DNA from: Ancistrus triradiatus
Taxonomy: Eukaryota; Chordata; Actinopteri; Siluriformes; Loricariidae
Assembly: GCA_025084515.1 (NCBI GenBank)
Contig: JAJAGP010001967.1
Location: 1-64,000, forward strand
DNA length: 64,000 bases
Reading direction: 5' to 3'
Under the pieces are notes generated by a model. That model had not been told where the DNA came from, did not search any database, and saw only the letters and a list, made by a program, of their open reading frames with translations. Each line of letters opens with the position of its first letter. The stretch's first letter is position 1. The translations under genes were made by a program, and so were the position numbers. Of the stretch, positions 29,700 to 41,217 are shown piece after piece.

Positions 29700-31240
29700 A
29701 ATAAATAGATCCCAGACCGACGTGCCTTAATGAATATCGCCCTATAGCATTCACACCCTGCTTTGAGCAGCTGGTTCTGGCACAACTGAAGAACTGCCTT
29801 CCACCTATACTGGACCCACATCAGTTTGCATACCGCAGCAATAGGAGCACAAAGGATGCAGTTTCCTTCAAGCTACATTCTGTGCTGTCACATCTGGACA
29901 ACAAAAACACTTACACACGAATGCTGTTTGTTGATTTCAGCTCAGCGTTTAACACAGTAATCGCCGCCAAGTTATTCACTAAATTTGGAGATCTGGGCAT
30001 GGACTAACTGGACTGGGCATGGACGTTACTGGACTAATGACTTTCTGACCAACAGACCTCAACATGTTAGGTCAGGCTGCACCCACTCCACAACCATCAC
30101 ACTCAACACAGGTGTGCCACAGGGCTGTGTCCTGAGTCCATTTCTCTACTCCCTCTTCCCTCACAACTGCAGGACTATTCATGAGTCTAACTCCATGATC
30201 AAGTTTGCTGACAACATCAAAGTGATTAGCCTCATTAGCATCAATGATGAGATGGCTTACAGAGAGGAAGTGGAGCATCTGAGCTCATGGTGTGCTGACA
30301 ACAACCTGCTTCTCAACACCAATAAAACAAAATAACTCATTGAAGACTTCAGGAAGAAAAGAGGTGACACACTTGATCCCATCTACTTCTGCGGGATGGC
30401 TGTTGAACGTGTTGCCAGCTTCAAGTTCCTGGGATTACACATATCACAGGACCTGTCGAGGGCCACCAACACCTCCAGTCTGGTCAAGAAGGTTCACCAG
30501 CGTCTCTTATTTTTTTAGAACACTTGATGAGACTACACCTGTCCCCAGCCATCCTAAAGAACTTTTATCCTGTCCAGATGTATTACTGTCTGCTATGGAA
30601 ATTGCACTGTCGCAGACCGTAAGACACTACAGTGGATGGTTAAAAATGGCCCATAAAATCACAGGGATTGCACTTCCATCAGTTGAGGACTTCCAAAAGA
30701 ATCGATGTCTGTGGCAAGCTCGCAGTATTCTTAAAGACTCCTCCCACATGGCTCATAGTCTCTTTTCCACCTTGCCCTCTGGCAGACGTTTCAGGAGCCT
30801 CCGGACCATTTGATTGAGGAACAGCTTCTTCCCCAGAGCTGTCTCCTTACTGAACACTGTCCACCGGTAACACTGAGACACCTACGTTCTGGATATTGAC
30901 TGCATTCCATTCTCCTGGATCATATTTACATGTTACGTTTTAAACTGTACATAGCTGTATAATTGTATATTATATCTTCGACGTATTCTGCATATACTGT
31001 ACATGCATGTCTATACACATCTATCCCTACCATTGTAATTTAAATTGTATATGATTCCATCTGTATATATGTCTATAGCGCTCATATTCAATAGTCTATA
31101 TACCGGTATGTGCATTGTGTATGTATTGTACATTCTGCACTTTCTGCTTATTGCACTTCTGGTTAGACGCTAAACTACATTTCGTTGCATTGTACATGTG
31201 TAACGACAATAAAGTTGAATCTAATCTAATATCATGTAAT
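29700..31240 (+). mobile_element. Rex1-type (CR1 group) LINE, 5'-truncated
   Basis: RT sequence starts with NEYRPIAFTPCFEQLVLAQL and FVDFSSAFNTVIA, the FSSAFNT motif typical of Rex1. It continues through VPQGCVLSPFLYSLF, the catalytic-box region, a C-terminal RCLWQARSILKDSSHMAHSL and SGRRFRSLR, to a 3' UTR. The tail reads GTAACGACAATAAAGTTGAA then TCTAATCTAA (31,201-31,229). Several stops and shifts make it a relic. Confidence 0.75.
29730..30335 (+). pseudogene. Rex1-type reverse transcriptase fragment with FADN box
   Basis: Frame breaks near 30,000, then 29,985-30,335 is open (NDFLTNRPQHVRSG, GVPQGCVLSP). The catalytic box reads KFADNIKVISLISINDE: the expected FADD has its second Asp changed to Asn. 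It continues EEVEHLSSWCADNNLLLNTN as in Rex1 relatives. The C-terminal part lies at about 30,340-30,840 in other frames. Confidence 0.75.
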
Positions 31241-31504
31241 CTAATGGGTCTCACATGCAGATTGTTGTCAGCGTGCTTCCCTTTACTCATCTGCAGCCTT
31301 GCTTCCAGTGCAACCGTTCTCTTCCGGGCATCTGCAACGTCCTTTTAGAAGCGTGACAAGCTTCTATTACATGTCACGCTTTGGCCGCTAGCGACCAGTA
31401 TTTGACCCTACATGGCGGCGTGAGCACCTGCAGCGCGATTGCGTGTGCTTCAGCTTTTACCAGGCTTTAATCTCTCAAATTCGCGATACCTGTGTTTCAG
31501 CCTA
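31241..31504. other. No gene recognised
   Basis: Short spacer between the Rex1-type tail and a Tc1-like element; contains ATGTCACGC-type words but no supported feature. Confidence 0.5.
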
Positions 31505-33095
31505 CTGTGGGGCAAAAAAGTATTTAGTCAGTCACTGATTGTGCAAGTTCTCTTACTTAGAAAGATGAGAGAGGTCTGTCATTTTCATCATAGGTACACT
31601 TCAACTATGAGAGACAAAATGAGACAAAAAAAATCAGGAAATCACATTGTAGGATTTTTAAAGAATTTAATTGTAAATCATTGTGAAAAATAAGTATTTG
31701 GTCACCCACAAACAAGCAGGATTTCTGGCTCTCACAGACCTGTAACTTCTTCTTTAAGAAGCTCTTCTGTCCTCTACTCATTACCTGTATTAATGGCACC
31801 TGTTTGACCTCGTTGTCTGTATAAAAGACACCTGTCCACAGCCTCAAACAGTCAGACTCCAAACTCAATCATGGCCAAGACCAAAGAGCCGTTGAAAGAC
31901 ACCAGGATGAAAAGGATGTAGACCTGCAGCAGGCTGGTAAGAGTAAATCTACAATAGGCAAGCAGGTTGGTGTGAATAAATCAACTGTGGGAGCAATTGT
32001 AAGACATACAAGACCATTGTTAATCTCTCTCGATCTGGGGCTCCACGCAAGATTCCATCCCATGGGGTCAAAATGATCATGAGAACGGTGAGCAAAAATC
32101 CCAGAACTACATGGAGGGACCTGATGAATGACCTGCAGAGAGCTGGGACCAACGTAACAAGGCTACTATCAGTAACACACTATGCCAAGAGAAACTCAGA
32201 TCCTGCAGTGCCAGGCGTGCCCCCCTGCTTATACATGTACATGTCCAGGAGTGTCTGAAGTTTGCCAGAGAGCATACGGATGATCCAGAAGAGGATTGGG
32301 AGAATATCATGTGGTCAGAAGAAACCAAAATATAACTTTTTGGTGAAAACTAAACTGGAGGAAGACGAATGCTGAGTTGCATCCCAAAAAAACCATACCT
32401 ACTGTGGAAGCATGGGGGTGGAAACATCATGCTGTTTTTGGGGCTGTTTTTCTGCAAAGGGGACAGGACGACTGATCGGTGTAATTGAACAATGAACGGG
32501 GCCATGTATTGTGAGATTTTAAGCCACAACCTCCTTCCATCAATGAGAGCATTGTAGATGGAATGTGGCTGGGTCTTCCAGCATGACAATGATCCCAAAC
32601 ACACAGCTCGGGCAACGAAAGATTGGCTCCATAAAAAGCATTTCAAGATCCTGGAGTGGCCTAGCCAGTCTCCAGACCTCAACCCTATAGAAAATTTGTG
32701 GAGGGAGTTGAAAGTCCGCGTTGCCCAGCGGCAGCCCCAAAACATCACTGCTCTAGAGGAGATCTGCATGGAGGAATGGGCCAAAATACTAGCTACAGTG
32801 TGTGCAAACCTGGTGAAGACTTACAGGAAACGTTTGACCTCTGTCATTGCCAACAAAGGTTATGTTACAAAGTACTGAGTTGAACTTTTGTTATTGACCA
32901 AATACTTCTTTTCCACTATAATTTACAATTAAATTATTTTTTTAAAATCCTACAATGTGACTTCCTGGATTTTTTTCTCATTTTGTCTCTCATAGTTGAA
33001 GTGTACCTATGATGAAAATTACGGACTTCTCTCATCTTTCTAAGTCGGAAAACGTGCACAATCAGTGGCTAACTAAATACATTTTTGCCTCACTG
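31505..33095 (+). mobile_element. Tc1-like transposon copy A, ~1.59 kb
   Basis: Left end CTGTGGGGCAAAAAAGTATT after TA (31,503-31,504). Right end (reverse complement) CAGTGAGGCAAAAATGTATT. The terminal inverted repeats extend ~200 bp (GATGAGAGAGGTCTGTCATT left; GAAGTGTACCTATGATGAAAAT near the right end). Same family as copy B (47,113-48,702). Confidence 0.88.
31871..32878 (+). pseudogene. Tc1-like transposase, broken (copy A)
   Basis: ATG at 31,871 (MAKTKEPLKDTRMKRM, then stop), where copy B reads on into a helix-turn-helix. Middle parts are scattered over frames. The first catalytic Asp region reads IMWSEETK, so the usual Asp of WSDETK is Glu. The second, GWVFQHDNDPKHTA, and third, SQSPDLNPIENLWRELKV, are intact in the open segment 32,558-32,878 ending IANKGYVTKY. 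A cut-and-paste DDE enzyme in life; inactive here. Confidence 0.85.
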
Positions 33096-33244
33096 TTTAT
33101 AATGCATGCATACAGGTTGTTGTGTAAATATTCTGTCAGCATGTATCATGAATCCTCATTTTACAGGCTTCATAAAATTGCTAATAGTAATCAATGTTTT
33201 GTATATAAGAACTGACATCATCAGAGACATTGTACTTTGACTCA

Positions 33245-33900
33245 AGTCAAGTTATATTGCGGGCTATCTTATCTAGGTCTTTGTCAGTGAGACCCTGAAC
33301 ATGGCAGATGCAGTGGGTCACACCTTTGTGGAGATATTGCCCTAATGAGGTCAGGAGGGCCTTTGCTGGCCGGATTGAGGAAAGGAGGTTCAAGAGGGAC
33401 CAGTGGTGACAATTGGTCTGGGGCTATACTATTTTGGTTCACTGTGGGTGTCGGGACCTGTTCCCTGTCAACACTGACATTGTGCACTCTGGAGGGTGGG
33501 CTGTGTCCCATATCAAGAGAGTAATGTTGCTGTCTTTGGGCATCTGCCTGTCCCCTTATTTGTGGCTGATAGACATCCATCAGTTCCAACTTAACCTCAG
33601 TTAGCTCATTTTCTGCTTTCAGATGTTGTTGCAGGGACAATGCTAACTCTTTCTTAGTTATCACTAATTACCTTTCTGCATCATGTTTTGTCACTTCAGT
33701 TGTTCTATCTTAGTTTGGACTCGACCAAGAAGCTTGTTGAAGCATTGTCAACCTGCTGTTCTAGTTCTGCCAATCATGTCTTAGATTCATTTAGTTTAAG
33801 TTTAAGCTCTGCATTCTCAGTTTTCTCAGCCTGCATTATCCTCCACACTGGTTTCTCATCAACCACTTAACCTGTCTGCCTATTTCTACACTGGATTTCT
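33245..33900 (-). pseudogene. Possible retrotransposon gag-like remnant
   Basis: Minus strand from ~33,870: VWRIMQAEKTENAELKLKLN and ESKTWLAELEQQVDNAST look like a coiled coil. After stops comes an open 126-codon stretch (33,664-33,284) with ENELTEVKLELMDVYQ and a proline-rich part (PLVPLEPPFLNPASKGPPDL). Another frame then gives LTDKDLDKIARNI. Coiled coil plus proline-rich linker resembles a gag N-terminus, but I cannot name the family. Confidence 0.3.
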
Positions 33901-34580
33901 CTCCACACACTACCAGATGCCGTTGGCCTCTCATATCTGATGTTCAGTGTGATTTATCTCTGTTTTTGGATTGACTTAGAGAAGTACTTTGTATTCTTCC
34001 TAGTAGACAAAACCTCATGTTAGTGCAAGTAAGCCACAGCTCAATAACAAAATCTAACCAGAATTTGCTAGGAACTGATGTAGGTAAATAAAAAAAACAC
34101 AAAATCATTACCTGTATTTTCCAGTGCAGTGATTTCAGTTAAATGAAATCCCAGAAAGCCAACAGTGGCTACACTAAACTCATATTTTTCTATCTTAATG
34201 AATAACCTGTACTCCAGGAGATGGGGCAAAGACTCTCTTCATCCACCTGGAGAGAGTAACTCACCCAGCCTATACACCCAGATCTCCACCTGCCTAACCT
34301 GACCAGACCAGAACTCCCAGACCACCAGGTTGTCCTGATGCACCTGCTGGGGATGTTAGCTAATCAGTGGACCATCAGCATAGAATACAAGCTGGTGAGA
34401 GTTTATATTGTGGATAACATTAGACCAGCCCTATCTCCCTGGTCCTGTTTGGCAGTCATCATGTGACCATCTCTTTCTCCATCATCAAAGCCCCTACATT
34501 GCTGATGGTTCTGGGCTACCATATCATGGCTCTCTCTGCATAACCCACATTTTGGCCCATTCTGTGATTGAGTTTGACAC
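33900..34580. other. No gene recognised
   Basis: Plain sequence with no supported frame. The stretch 34,205-34,440 (CCTGACCAGACCAGAACTCC, CTCCACCTGCCTAACC) looks like old retroelement-derived coding DNA but gives no recognisable motif. Confidence 0.35.
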
Positions 34581-34662
34581 CTAGGGTTGCCAACTTCTTC
34601 AACCCCCAATCAGGGACACTTTCCTCAAGGTGTGTTCGCATGTGCGTGCTTACCCCCAGCAG

Positions 34663-34665
<3 letters not shown>

Positions 34666-34705
<40 letters not shown>
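34666..34705. repeat. (TA)n microsatellite
   Basis: About 40 bp of TA repeats. Confidence 0.95.
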
Positions 34706-34709
<4 letters not shown>

Positions 34710-35060
34710 ATTCCTAAAAGTCATAAATATTATGTAAATAAACGTGTATTATTCAAAATTACAGCTGCGAAAGCTTTCACAAATCTGAAAATGCCTAAAA
34801 GTAATAAATATTATATAAATAAATGCTTTTTATACTAAATTTTATCTGTGAACACGTTCATAAATCATATTATGCCAAAAAATCATAAATAACATCATAA
34901 TAAATATTTATTAGACAAATTTATATATGTGAAAGTTTTAACAAATCAGATTATGCCTAAAAGTAATAAATAACATCATTACAACAATTTATTAGACAAA
35001 GTTAAAGCTTTCACAAATCAAAAAATGCCTACACAAAATACACAGTATGTAAATAACTGC
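34706..35060. repeat. ~81-bp tandem repeat, four to five decayed units
   Basis: The phrase ATGCCTAAAAGTAATAAAT or a variant recurs near 34,711, 34,792, 34,872, 34,953 and 35,026, each followed by AATAAA(C/T).. and preceded by a (G/T)AAAG(C/T)TTT..ACAAATC block. Confidence 0.7.
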
Positions 35061-35444
35061 CGATTTAACAGAATTATATCTGTGATAGTTTTCAGAACTG
35101 ATGGAGGATAACTTTAACCTGTGTTAATTCTCTATATTATCAGTTTTTGAAGTTATATGGCCTGCTTGGACGGTTTTATGGCGAGTTCAATTAAAGGCTT
35201 AATTGTTTCGCGTGTTATCATTTTCAAGTCAAGTCAAGTCAGATTTATTTATATAGCGCTTTTTACAATGGAGCATTGTCTCAAAGCAACTTTACAAGTT
35301 TAGATTATCTCCTAATAACTACGTCCAATCCCAAATTGAGCGAGCCTAGGGCGACAGTGGCAAGGAAAAACTCCCTAGTTCTAGGAAGAAACCTTGGGAG
35401 GACCAAGACTCAAAAAGGGAGACCCAACCTCCTTGGGCGGCGTA

Positions 35445-35690
35445 GATGATTAATCTAAGAGCGAACTAAAGTCATGGAGTCAAAGTTCGAATAGAATGTG
35501 AAGTATGCACATCGACATTTAAGTGGCCGGGTATGATGATAAATCTAAGAGCGAACTAAAGTCATGGAGTCCCAAGTGTCGAATAGAATGTGTAAGTTAT
35601 GCACATCGACATTAAGTGGCCCGGGTATGATGATAAATCTAAGAGCGAAACTAAAGTCATGGAGTCATGGTCGAATAAAATGTGAATTAT
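35445..35690 (-). repeat. Three ~93-bp units in L2-3 3' UTR
   Basis: Plus-strand phrase AATCTAAGAGCGAACTAAAG (third copy GCGAAACTAAAG), TCATGGAGTC and GCACATCGACATT recurs three times, the reverse complement of the units in L2-2. Confidence 0.8.
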
Positions 35691-36229
35691 GCACAGTGGA
35701 GCCTCCATCAGAATGAACATCATGGTGGGGGCCGGAACTGGCCGGTAACACAGCTCGGAGAAGAAAACAGAAAATGTAATTAGTTATTGATTAAGAGCAC
35801 AGTGTCTATTAACAATCACTGATGCCATGTCAATCACTGATGCCATGTGTAGCATGAGACCCCGGCAGCATTAGCTATAGCAGCATAGCTAGAAAGAGGA
35901 GAACTGGTAGGAAACACAGCCAAGAGGGATCACATGAGACATTGGCAACCCCACGGGAGGCAGAAGACAGCAACCCAATGTCTCTGATCACCATAAGACT
36001 CGATGACTATGAACCCCCAGCTCTGCCCTTATTCTAAGGCAAGGATGCATGAGTCAAGATCACGAGGACCGAAGCCCAGTTCAACCAGACCGCCCACCCG
36101 ACACTCCCGGCTAAAGGACAAGGCAGGAAGGCCAGACATGACTCCAGACTACGGCCACAGTGACCCAAGCCATGCATCCCGGTCTAAGTCTAGTCAAAAG
36201 CCTGTGCAAATAGGTATGTCTTTAGCCTA

Positions 36230-38060
36230 GACTTAAAACTTTGGAGAGTGTCTGAGTCTCAAACGAAAGTGGGAAGTTTATTTCATAGTTGGGGGGCCAT
36301 GTATGAGAAAGCCTTTCCCCCTGCTGTGACTTTTTTAATTCTAGGAACTAAAAGAAGTCCTGTACCCTGCGAACGAAGTAGACAAGTTGGATTGTAAAAC
36401 TCTAAGAGTTCACGCAGATAATGTGGGGCCAGGCCATGTAGAGCTTTAAGTTATAAGAAGTATTTTGTAATCAATGCGGAATTTGACTGGTAATCAGTGT
36501 AGTGATTATAGAACAAGAGTGATATGATCAAATTTTCTAGTTCGAGTTAGCACTCGGGCAGCTGCATTCTGAACTAACTGAAGTTTATTTATAGATTTAC
36601 TAGAGCATCCAGTAAGTAAGGTGTTACAGTAATCCAACCTTGAGGTTATAAACGCATGAACAAGTTTTTTTGCATCATTAAAAGAGAGGATATTTCTAAG
36701 ATTAGCGATATTACGTGATTGAAAGAAAGCATTCGAGTGATGCTGCTAATGTGTGCATCAAAGGAGAGATCTGAATCAAATGTGACCCCTAAGTTTTTTA
36801 CAGACGGACTTGGCAATACTGGACAGCCATCTAGATTTAGGATAGATGTAGCTAACCTGTCTCTCACAGCCTTGGGTCCTACCAATAGAACCTCAGTTTT
36901 ATCAAAGTTAAGTAAGAGAAAATTAAATAACATCCAATCTTTTATTTCCTTTACACAGTCCTCAATTTTGTTGATTGTAAGGCTGTCATTAGGTTTGGCT
37001 GATATGTACAGCTGTGTATCATCTGCATAGCAGTGGAAACTAATGCCATGTTTGCGAATAACTGAGCCTAGTGGCAGCATGTACAGAGAGAATAAAAGCT
37101 GGCCAAGCACTGACCCCTGAGGCATGCCATACTTCACTTTTGAGAGCTTAGACCTTAGATTATTTATATGAACTGGTACCGGTCAGTTAAGTAGGATTTA
37201 AACCAAGAAAGTGCTGATCCCTTAATACCTACAGTATTTTCTAGTCTATTTAGTAAAACATCATGATCTATAGTGTCAAATGCTGCACTTAAATCTAACA
37301 GAACAAGAAATTAAAAACATCCCTTATCTGAGGACATTAACAAGTCATTTAGTACCCTAATTAATGCTGTTTCAGTACTATGATGCCAGACTGAAATGTT
37401 TCATAAATTTCCTTCCTTTGGAGGTAACTGCAGAGCTGCTAATAGACGGCTTTTTCTAAGATCTTTTACAGAAATGGTAGATTTGAAATTGGTCTAGAAT
37501 TAGATATCACACAAGGGTCAGGATTGGCTTTTTTTAATCAGTGGTTTGATAACGGCACACTTAAAGGATTTGGGCACATAACCAAAGGTAAGGGATGAAT
37601 TTAAAATAACTAACACTGGCTCTATAACACTGGGTAATACTTGTTTGAGTGAACGTGTAGGAATTGGATCTAATAAACATGTTGATGACTTAGACGAGCT
37701 GATCAGTGCGGATAGTTCAGTATTAGTAATTGGGGTAAAAGATTATTAAACTGATGTCTTCACTAGTGCTGCATCTGGAAGGTGGCTGAATAGTTTGGTG
37801 ATGTGATGAGCATTGAGTTTTATGCCTAATGTTTTCTATCTTATTATTAAAGAAAGTCATGAAATCATTACTGTTAAAATTACACAGAACGTGAGAATCA
37901 CTTTCTGTGGTTTTTTTTGGTAATTTGGAGACTGTATTAAAGAGAAATCTTGGATTATTCTTATTTTTCTCTATGATTTAAGAGGTGTATGCAGCCTTAG
38001 CTTTAGTGAGGGCATGCTTATACTCTGCCATGCTGTCCCTCCAAGCAATCTTACACCTCC
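36230..38060 (-). pseudogene. LINE ORF2 reverse transcriptase (L2-3)
   Basis: Minus strand. The N-terminal linker (SMAEYKHALTKAKAAY region near 38,030) and NYRPISNLPF block are in broken frames. 37,137-36,646 is open: YGMPQGSVLGQLLFSLYMLP (usual GPLLF changed to GQLLF), FHCYADDTQLYISAKPNDSL with intact YADD, LLLNFDKTEVLLVGPKAV, then NLGVTFDSDLSFDAHISSIT. The C-terminal CNALFTG/LTRTRKFDH region lies at 36,640-36,240. Confidence 0.85.
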
Positions 38061-38271
38061 AATTTACTATGTCTCCACTTGCGCTCTAAAATGCCGTGGG
38101 TTCTTTTGCTTAAGGTACGGGTGTGGGTCATTATACCATGGTGCTAGCCTTTTTTTTCCCTAATACGTTTTGAGCCTAGCGGGGCAGTCGTGTCCAGGGT
38201 TGAAGCGAAGCACACATTCTAATTGCTCATTTACAACACACTCAAGATGAATTTATCTCCGTAGGGTGTAA

Positions 38272-39145
38272 TTAAATTTTAAGTCTGTAGGTTTTTTTTA
38301 ATAAACGCAGCTGGATTAGCAGATTGATAGCTGCGCTTGGGTGGTGATAACGAGGCAGAAGGATTTTATTTATTAGAGATAGCTCAAATACTAAAAGATA
38401 GTGATCTGAAATCAAATCACGTTGCGGGAAAACATCAAGGTTATCTATATTGATACCAAATGTTAATATTAGATCTAAAGTATGATTACAGCGGTGGGTT
38501 GGTCCCATCACATTCTGAGTGATACCCATGGATTCTAAAATGGACTCACAAGCAATTTTAAGTGGATCCTGCTCTTTGTCAAAGTGAATATTGAAATCAC
38601 CTACAATTAAAGCCTTATCTGTTGACAGTAGTAAGCAGGAAAGAAAGTTAGCAAATTCCTGAAGAAATTCTGAATAGGGACCAGGAGGGCGGTAAATAGT
38701 GATAAGCTGAAAAGAGTGTGGTTTTGACTTCCATAATGATGGATCAGTCACATTAAGAATCAGTATTTCAAAAGAATTAGCCTTGTATTGGGATTTAGCT
38801 GTAACACCTAACTCTTTGTCAAAAAAATGTAGCTATGCCTCCCCCCTGACCATTAGGACAAGGGCGACTAGCATGACTGTATCAAGGAGGGGAAGCTTCA
38901 TTTAAGGCTAAATATTCATCAGGTCTAATCCAAGTCTCAGTGAGACAGAGAGCGTGTAAGCGTTTATCAGTGATCATTTCATTTACAATCACTGCTTTGT
39001 TTGTAAGTGATCTAATGTTAAGTAATCCTAGCTTTAGTCTAATGTTGTTATTTCTTTGGCAGCTATCTGTGTTTATACAAATGAGGTTATTAAAACAGAC
39101 TTTTTGAGAGTGTTTACGTTTAGGGCAGATGCGGGTAACAGACAC
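38272..39145 (-). pseudogene. LINE ORF2 endonuclease domain, APE type (L2-3)
   Basis: Minus strand. 39,145-38,882 gives LGLLNIRSLTNKAVIVNEMI and LHALCLTETWIRPDEYLALN (the N and E blocks). A shift follows (GGGGIA-type segment), then 38,751-38,272 gives HSFQLITIYRPPGPYSEFLQ, ALIVGDFNIHFDKEQDPLKI (D/N block), GPTHRCNHTLDLILTF and DLISDHYLLVFEL (final SDH block). All the usual active-site blocks are present. The enzyme nicks target DNA to prime reverse transcription. The open segment starts at a GTG, so the true ORF2 start is not fixed. Confidence 0.88.
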
Positions 39146-39241
39146 AGTTTCAATAATGTGGGTTCTGGTTGACAGTGCATGGCTACCAGCAGAGAGTTGG
39201 TTAAGCCGGTCTGTCTGCTGCCTGACCCCTGCTCTGGATAG

Positions 39242-40102
39242 TCAGCCCCTAACCAATTGGGCCATAAGACTATGGGCAATGTTGCAGGAGATGAGAGCAG
39301 CACCCTCCAGAGTGGGATGCACACCATCCCATCCTAAAAGGCCAGGCTTACCTTTAAAGGCTATCCAGTTGTCTATATAGCCCACGTTGTTTTCAGAGCA
39401 CCAGTTGGACAGCCAGCAGTTCAGCGACCATAACCTGCTGTAGGCTTGGTCACCTCGCCTCATTGGGATGGGGCCAGAGCAGACTACAGCATCGGACATC
39501 GCCTTCGCCACGCTAACCACCTCTACAAAATTAGCCTTAGTAACCTCTGACTGACGAAGGCGTATATCATTAGCCCCTACATGAATAACTATCCTAGAGA
39601 ATCTGCGGCTCTCGAGTTCACTAAGACTCGTTACAACGTCAGGCACTCTGGCTCCGGGGATACAGAGAACTCTAGCTGCTGGTGTCCCTAAAGGGGTAGC
39701 AAGTTTCACGTGTCGTAAAATAGTCACCTATGACCAGAGCTCTTTCAACAGGCTGCTCAGTGGGTGTTTCACTGAGGAGGGCAAACCTGTTGGACACGTG
39801 AACAGGTAAAGAGTGGTGCTCTCGTGGACTAGCCTTACGACTACGTCGCCGAACCGTCATCCACTTGCCCTGCTGCGAGGACTCCACCAGGGCTCTAACT
39901 TCACCTGTGGCATCCAGATCTGCTAAGCTAGGAGCTGAGCTAGCTTCTCTAATGTCTGGATGCGCGCCTCTAAAACTACAATCTTCTCCGTCAGACTGGC
40001 TACAAGCCTACACCTATCACAAGTAAAATTTACACTACTGACGAAGGAAGAATAGCTAAACATGCCACACTCGGCACAGGGAACAAGCACAGCAGAAGCC
40101 AT
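39242..40102 (-). pseudogene. LINE ORF1 with zinc-finger-like start and SGNH esterase (L2-3)
   Basis: Minus strand, ATG at 40,102: MASAVLVPCAECGMFSYSSF with CAEC and, after ~18 residues, CDRC, a PHD/zinc-finger-like spacing. A coiled coil follows (SLTEKIVVLEARIQTLEKL), then a stop. Downstream: VERALVIGD in one frame, then HVKLATPLGTPAARVLCIPG, RIVIHVGANDIR (N block of SGNH enzymes) and LLGWDGVHPTLEGA (D..H block). CR1/L2-group ORF1 proteins are known to carry such an esterase domain. The frame changes exactly at the expected GDS serine. Confidence 0.85.
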
Positions 40103-40689
40103 GTTAGTACAATTAATGAATTAAAGGTACTTAGCTTCGGGTGGTGTTGTGGGGTGCCCAGTGAAGATCTGGTTTAGCTGCAGCCGATGGTATAATGCAA
40201 TGCTCGATTAAAGCGTTAGTACAAGTTAAGTCAACACAAAACGTCACAAAAAACTAAGTCTCAGAAAGAAAGTGGGAAAAGACTGTAAAAAGTTATAAAA
40301 ACACACACTACTGCAAAAAAAGACGCAACTCTGGTTATTAGCTAATGGCTAACTACTGCGAACACAAGCCAGGTATTGCCTGTTAAAGTTACTAATAACG
40401 ATTAGCGGCAAAAAAAATATATCTATAATATATATAATCCGCCGGTACGAGAATAAAATGATTAAGATGTTGTAAAAAACCTACTATCTATACGATTATA
40501 TATGATACAGATGCGGGAAATTGGGAATTAAAAAATATCAAAGGTAAATATCTGCTAGCAGCTACGACACGGCGTCCTGTGTGCAACCGCGGATCAGTCT
40601 GGGTTGCCAGATCCTCGCAATCCTCGCGTCAGTTCTCTCAGCGTTCTCTCAGCGTTCTCATTTTCCGTCCTCACACTTTATAGGAGCCA

Positions 40690-41217
40690 CGTACAGACAG
40701 AATTAAGACTGAAAAGTTTCACAAATCAGCCTGGTCACCTCACTGCAGGTGTCAGTAATCTAATGGTCACCTTCAGAAGTTAGAAGCATTTGAAAATAAA
40801 GCCCTAAAATGTAATTCCGAATGATTTCGGTTTAGATGATGACGTCACCTGAATTCACAAATCAGGACGAGCCAAATGTAGCATTAATCACAGTTTAAAG
40901 TGACTTCATCATGGAATGCAAGATGAAAAAAGCTCCGAATCGCATCTGCAAGCCAAGTTTACTGCGGTTTCCACTCTTTTTTATAGTTTCTTTACAGGTT
41001 CACTGCTCATTTTGACAGCATAAGGCTCCGCTCACAACACACACACTGGTCTGGCACTAACGTAGCTACTACAACCGGGAGTTTGTATCAGTTTTGGAGC
41101 GTTATTGGCCAATGAGGCTGTGACTGGAATCCGGGACTGGAGCTGTCCCTCAGGGACAAATCAAAATTGCCCATAAATCGTGATATCCCGGACAATACGG
41201 GACGGTTGGCAACCCTG
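40690..41217. other. Right arm of the hAT-like element
   Basis: About 530 bp between the L2-3 5' end and the right inverted repeat. Non-coding; contains TGATATCCCGGACAATACGG at 41,181-41,200. Its left counterpart is 34,582-35,221. Confidence 0.4.

Larger units (their letters stand above)
35222..40690 (-). mobile_element. Near full-length L2-type LINE (L2-3), minus strand
   Basis: The 3' end is at 35,222 (minus strand: GCGCTATATAAATAAATCTG then TTGAC repeats); the 5' end is approximately 40,690. Order on the minus strand: 5' UTR, ORF1 with zinc-finger-like Cys pairs and SGNH esterase (40,102-39,242), AP-like endonuclease (39,145-38,272), RT (about 38,060-36,240), 3' UTR with three ~93-bp units, tail. 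It shows what L2-1, L2-2 and L2-4 have lost. Several frameshifts and stops make it inactive. Confidence 0.88.
34582..41217. mobile_element. hAT-like element (TIR AGGGTTGCCAAC) carrying an inverted L2 LINE
   Basis: Left end TAGGGTTGCCAAC (34,582-34,594) and right end GTTGGCAACCCTG (41,205-41,217) are inverted repeats of about 12 bp, of the CAGGGTTGCCA type common in hAT elements. Inside: a TA tract, a ~81-bp tandem repeat, L2-3, then ~500 bp of right-hand sequence with ATCCCGGACAATACGGGACG near the end. No hAT transposase is seen, so it would be a non-autonomous copy. The 8-bp target duplication is not evident. Confidence 0.5.

Noticed and set aside
34582..41217. An hAT transposase gene inside the hAT-like element
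   Set aside because: All coding sequence found inside belongs to the inverted L2 LINE; no BED finger or hAT dimerisation motif was seen.
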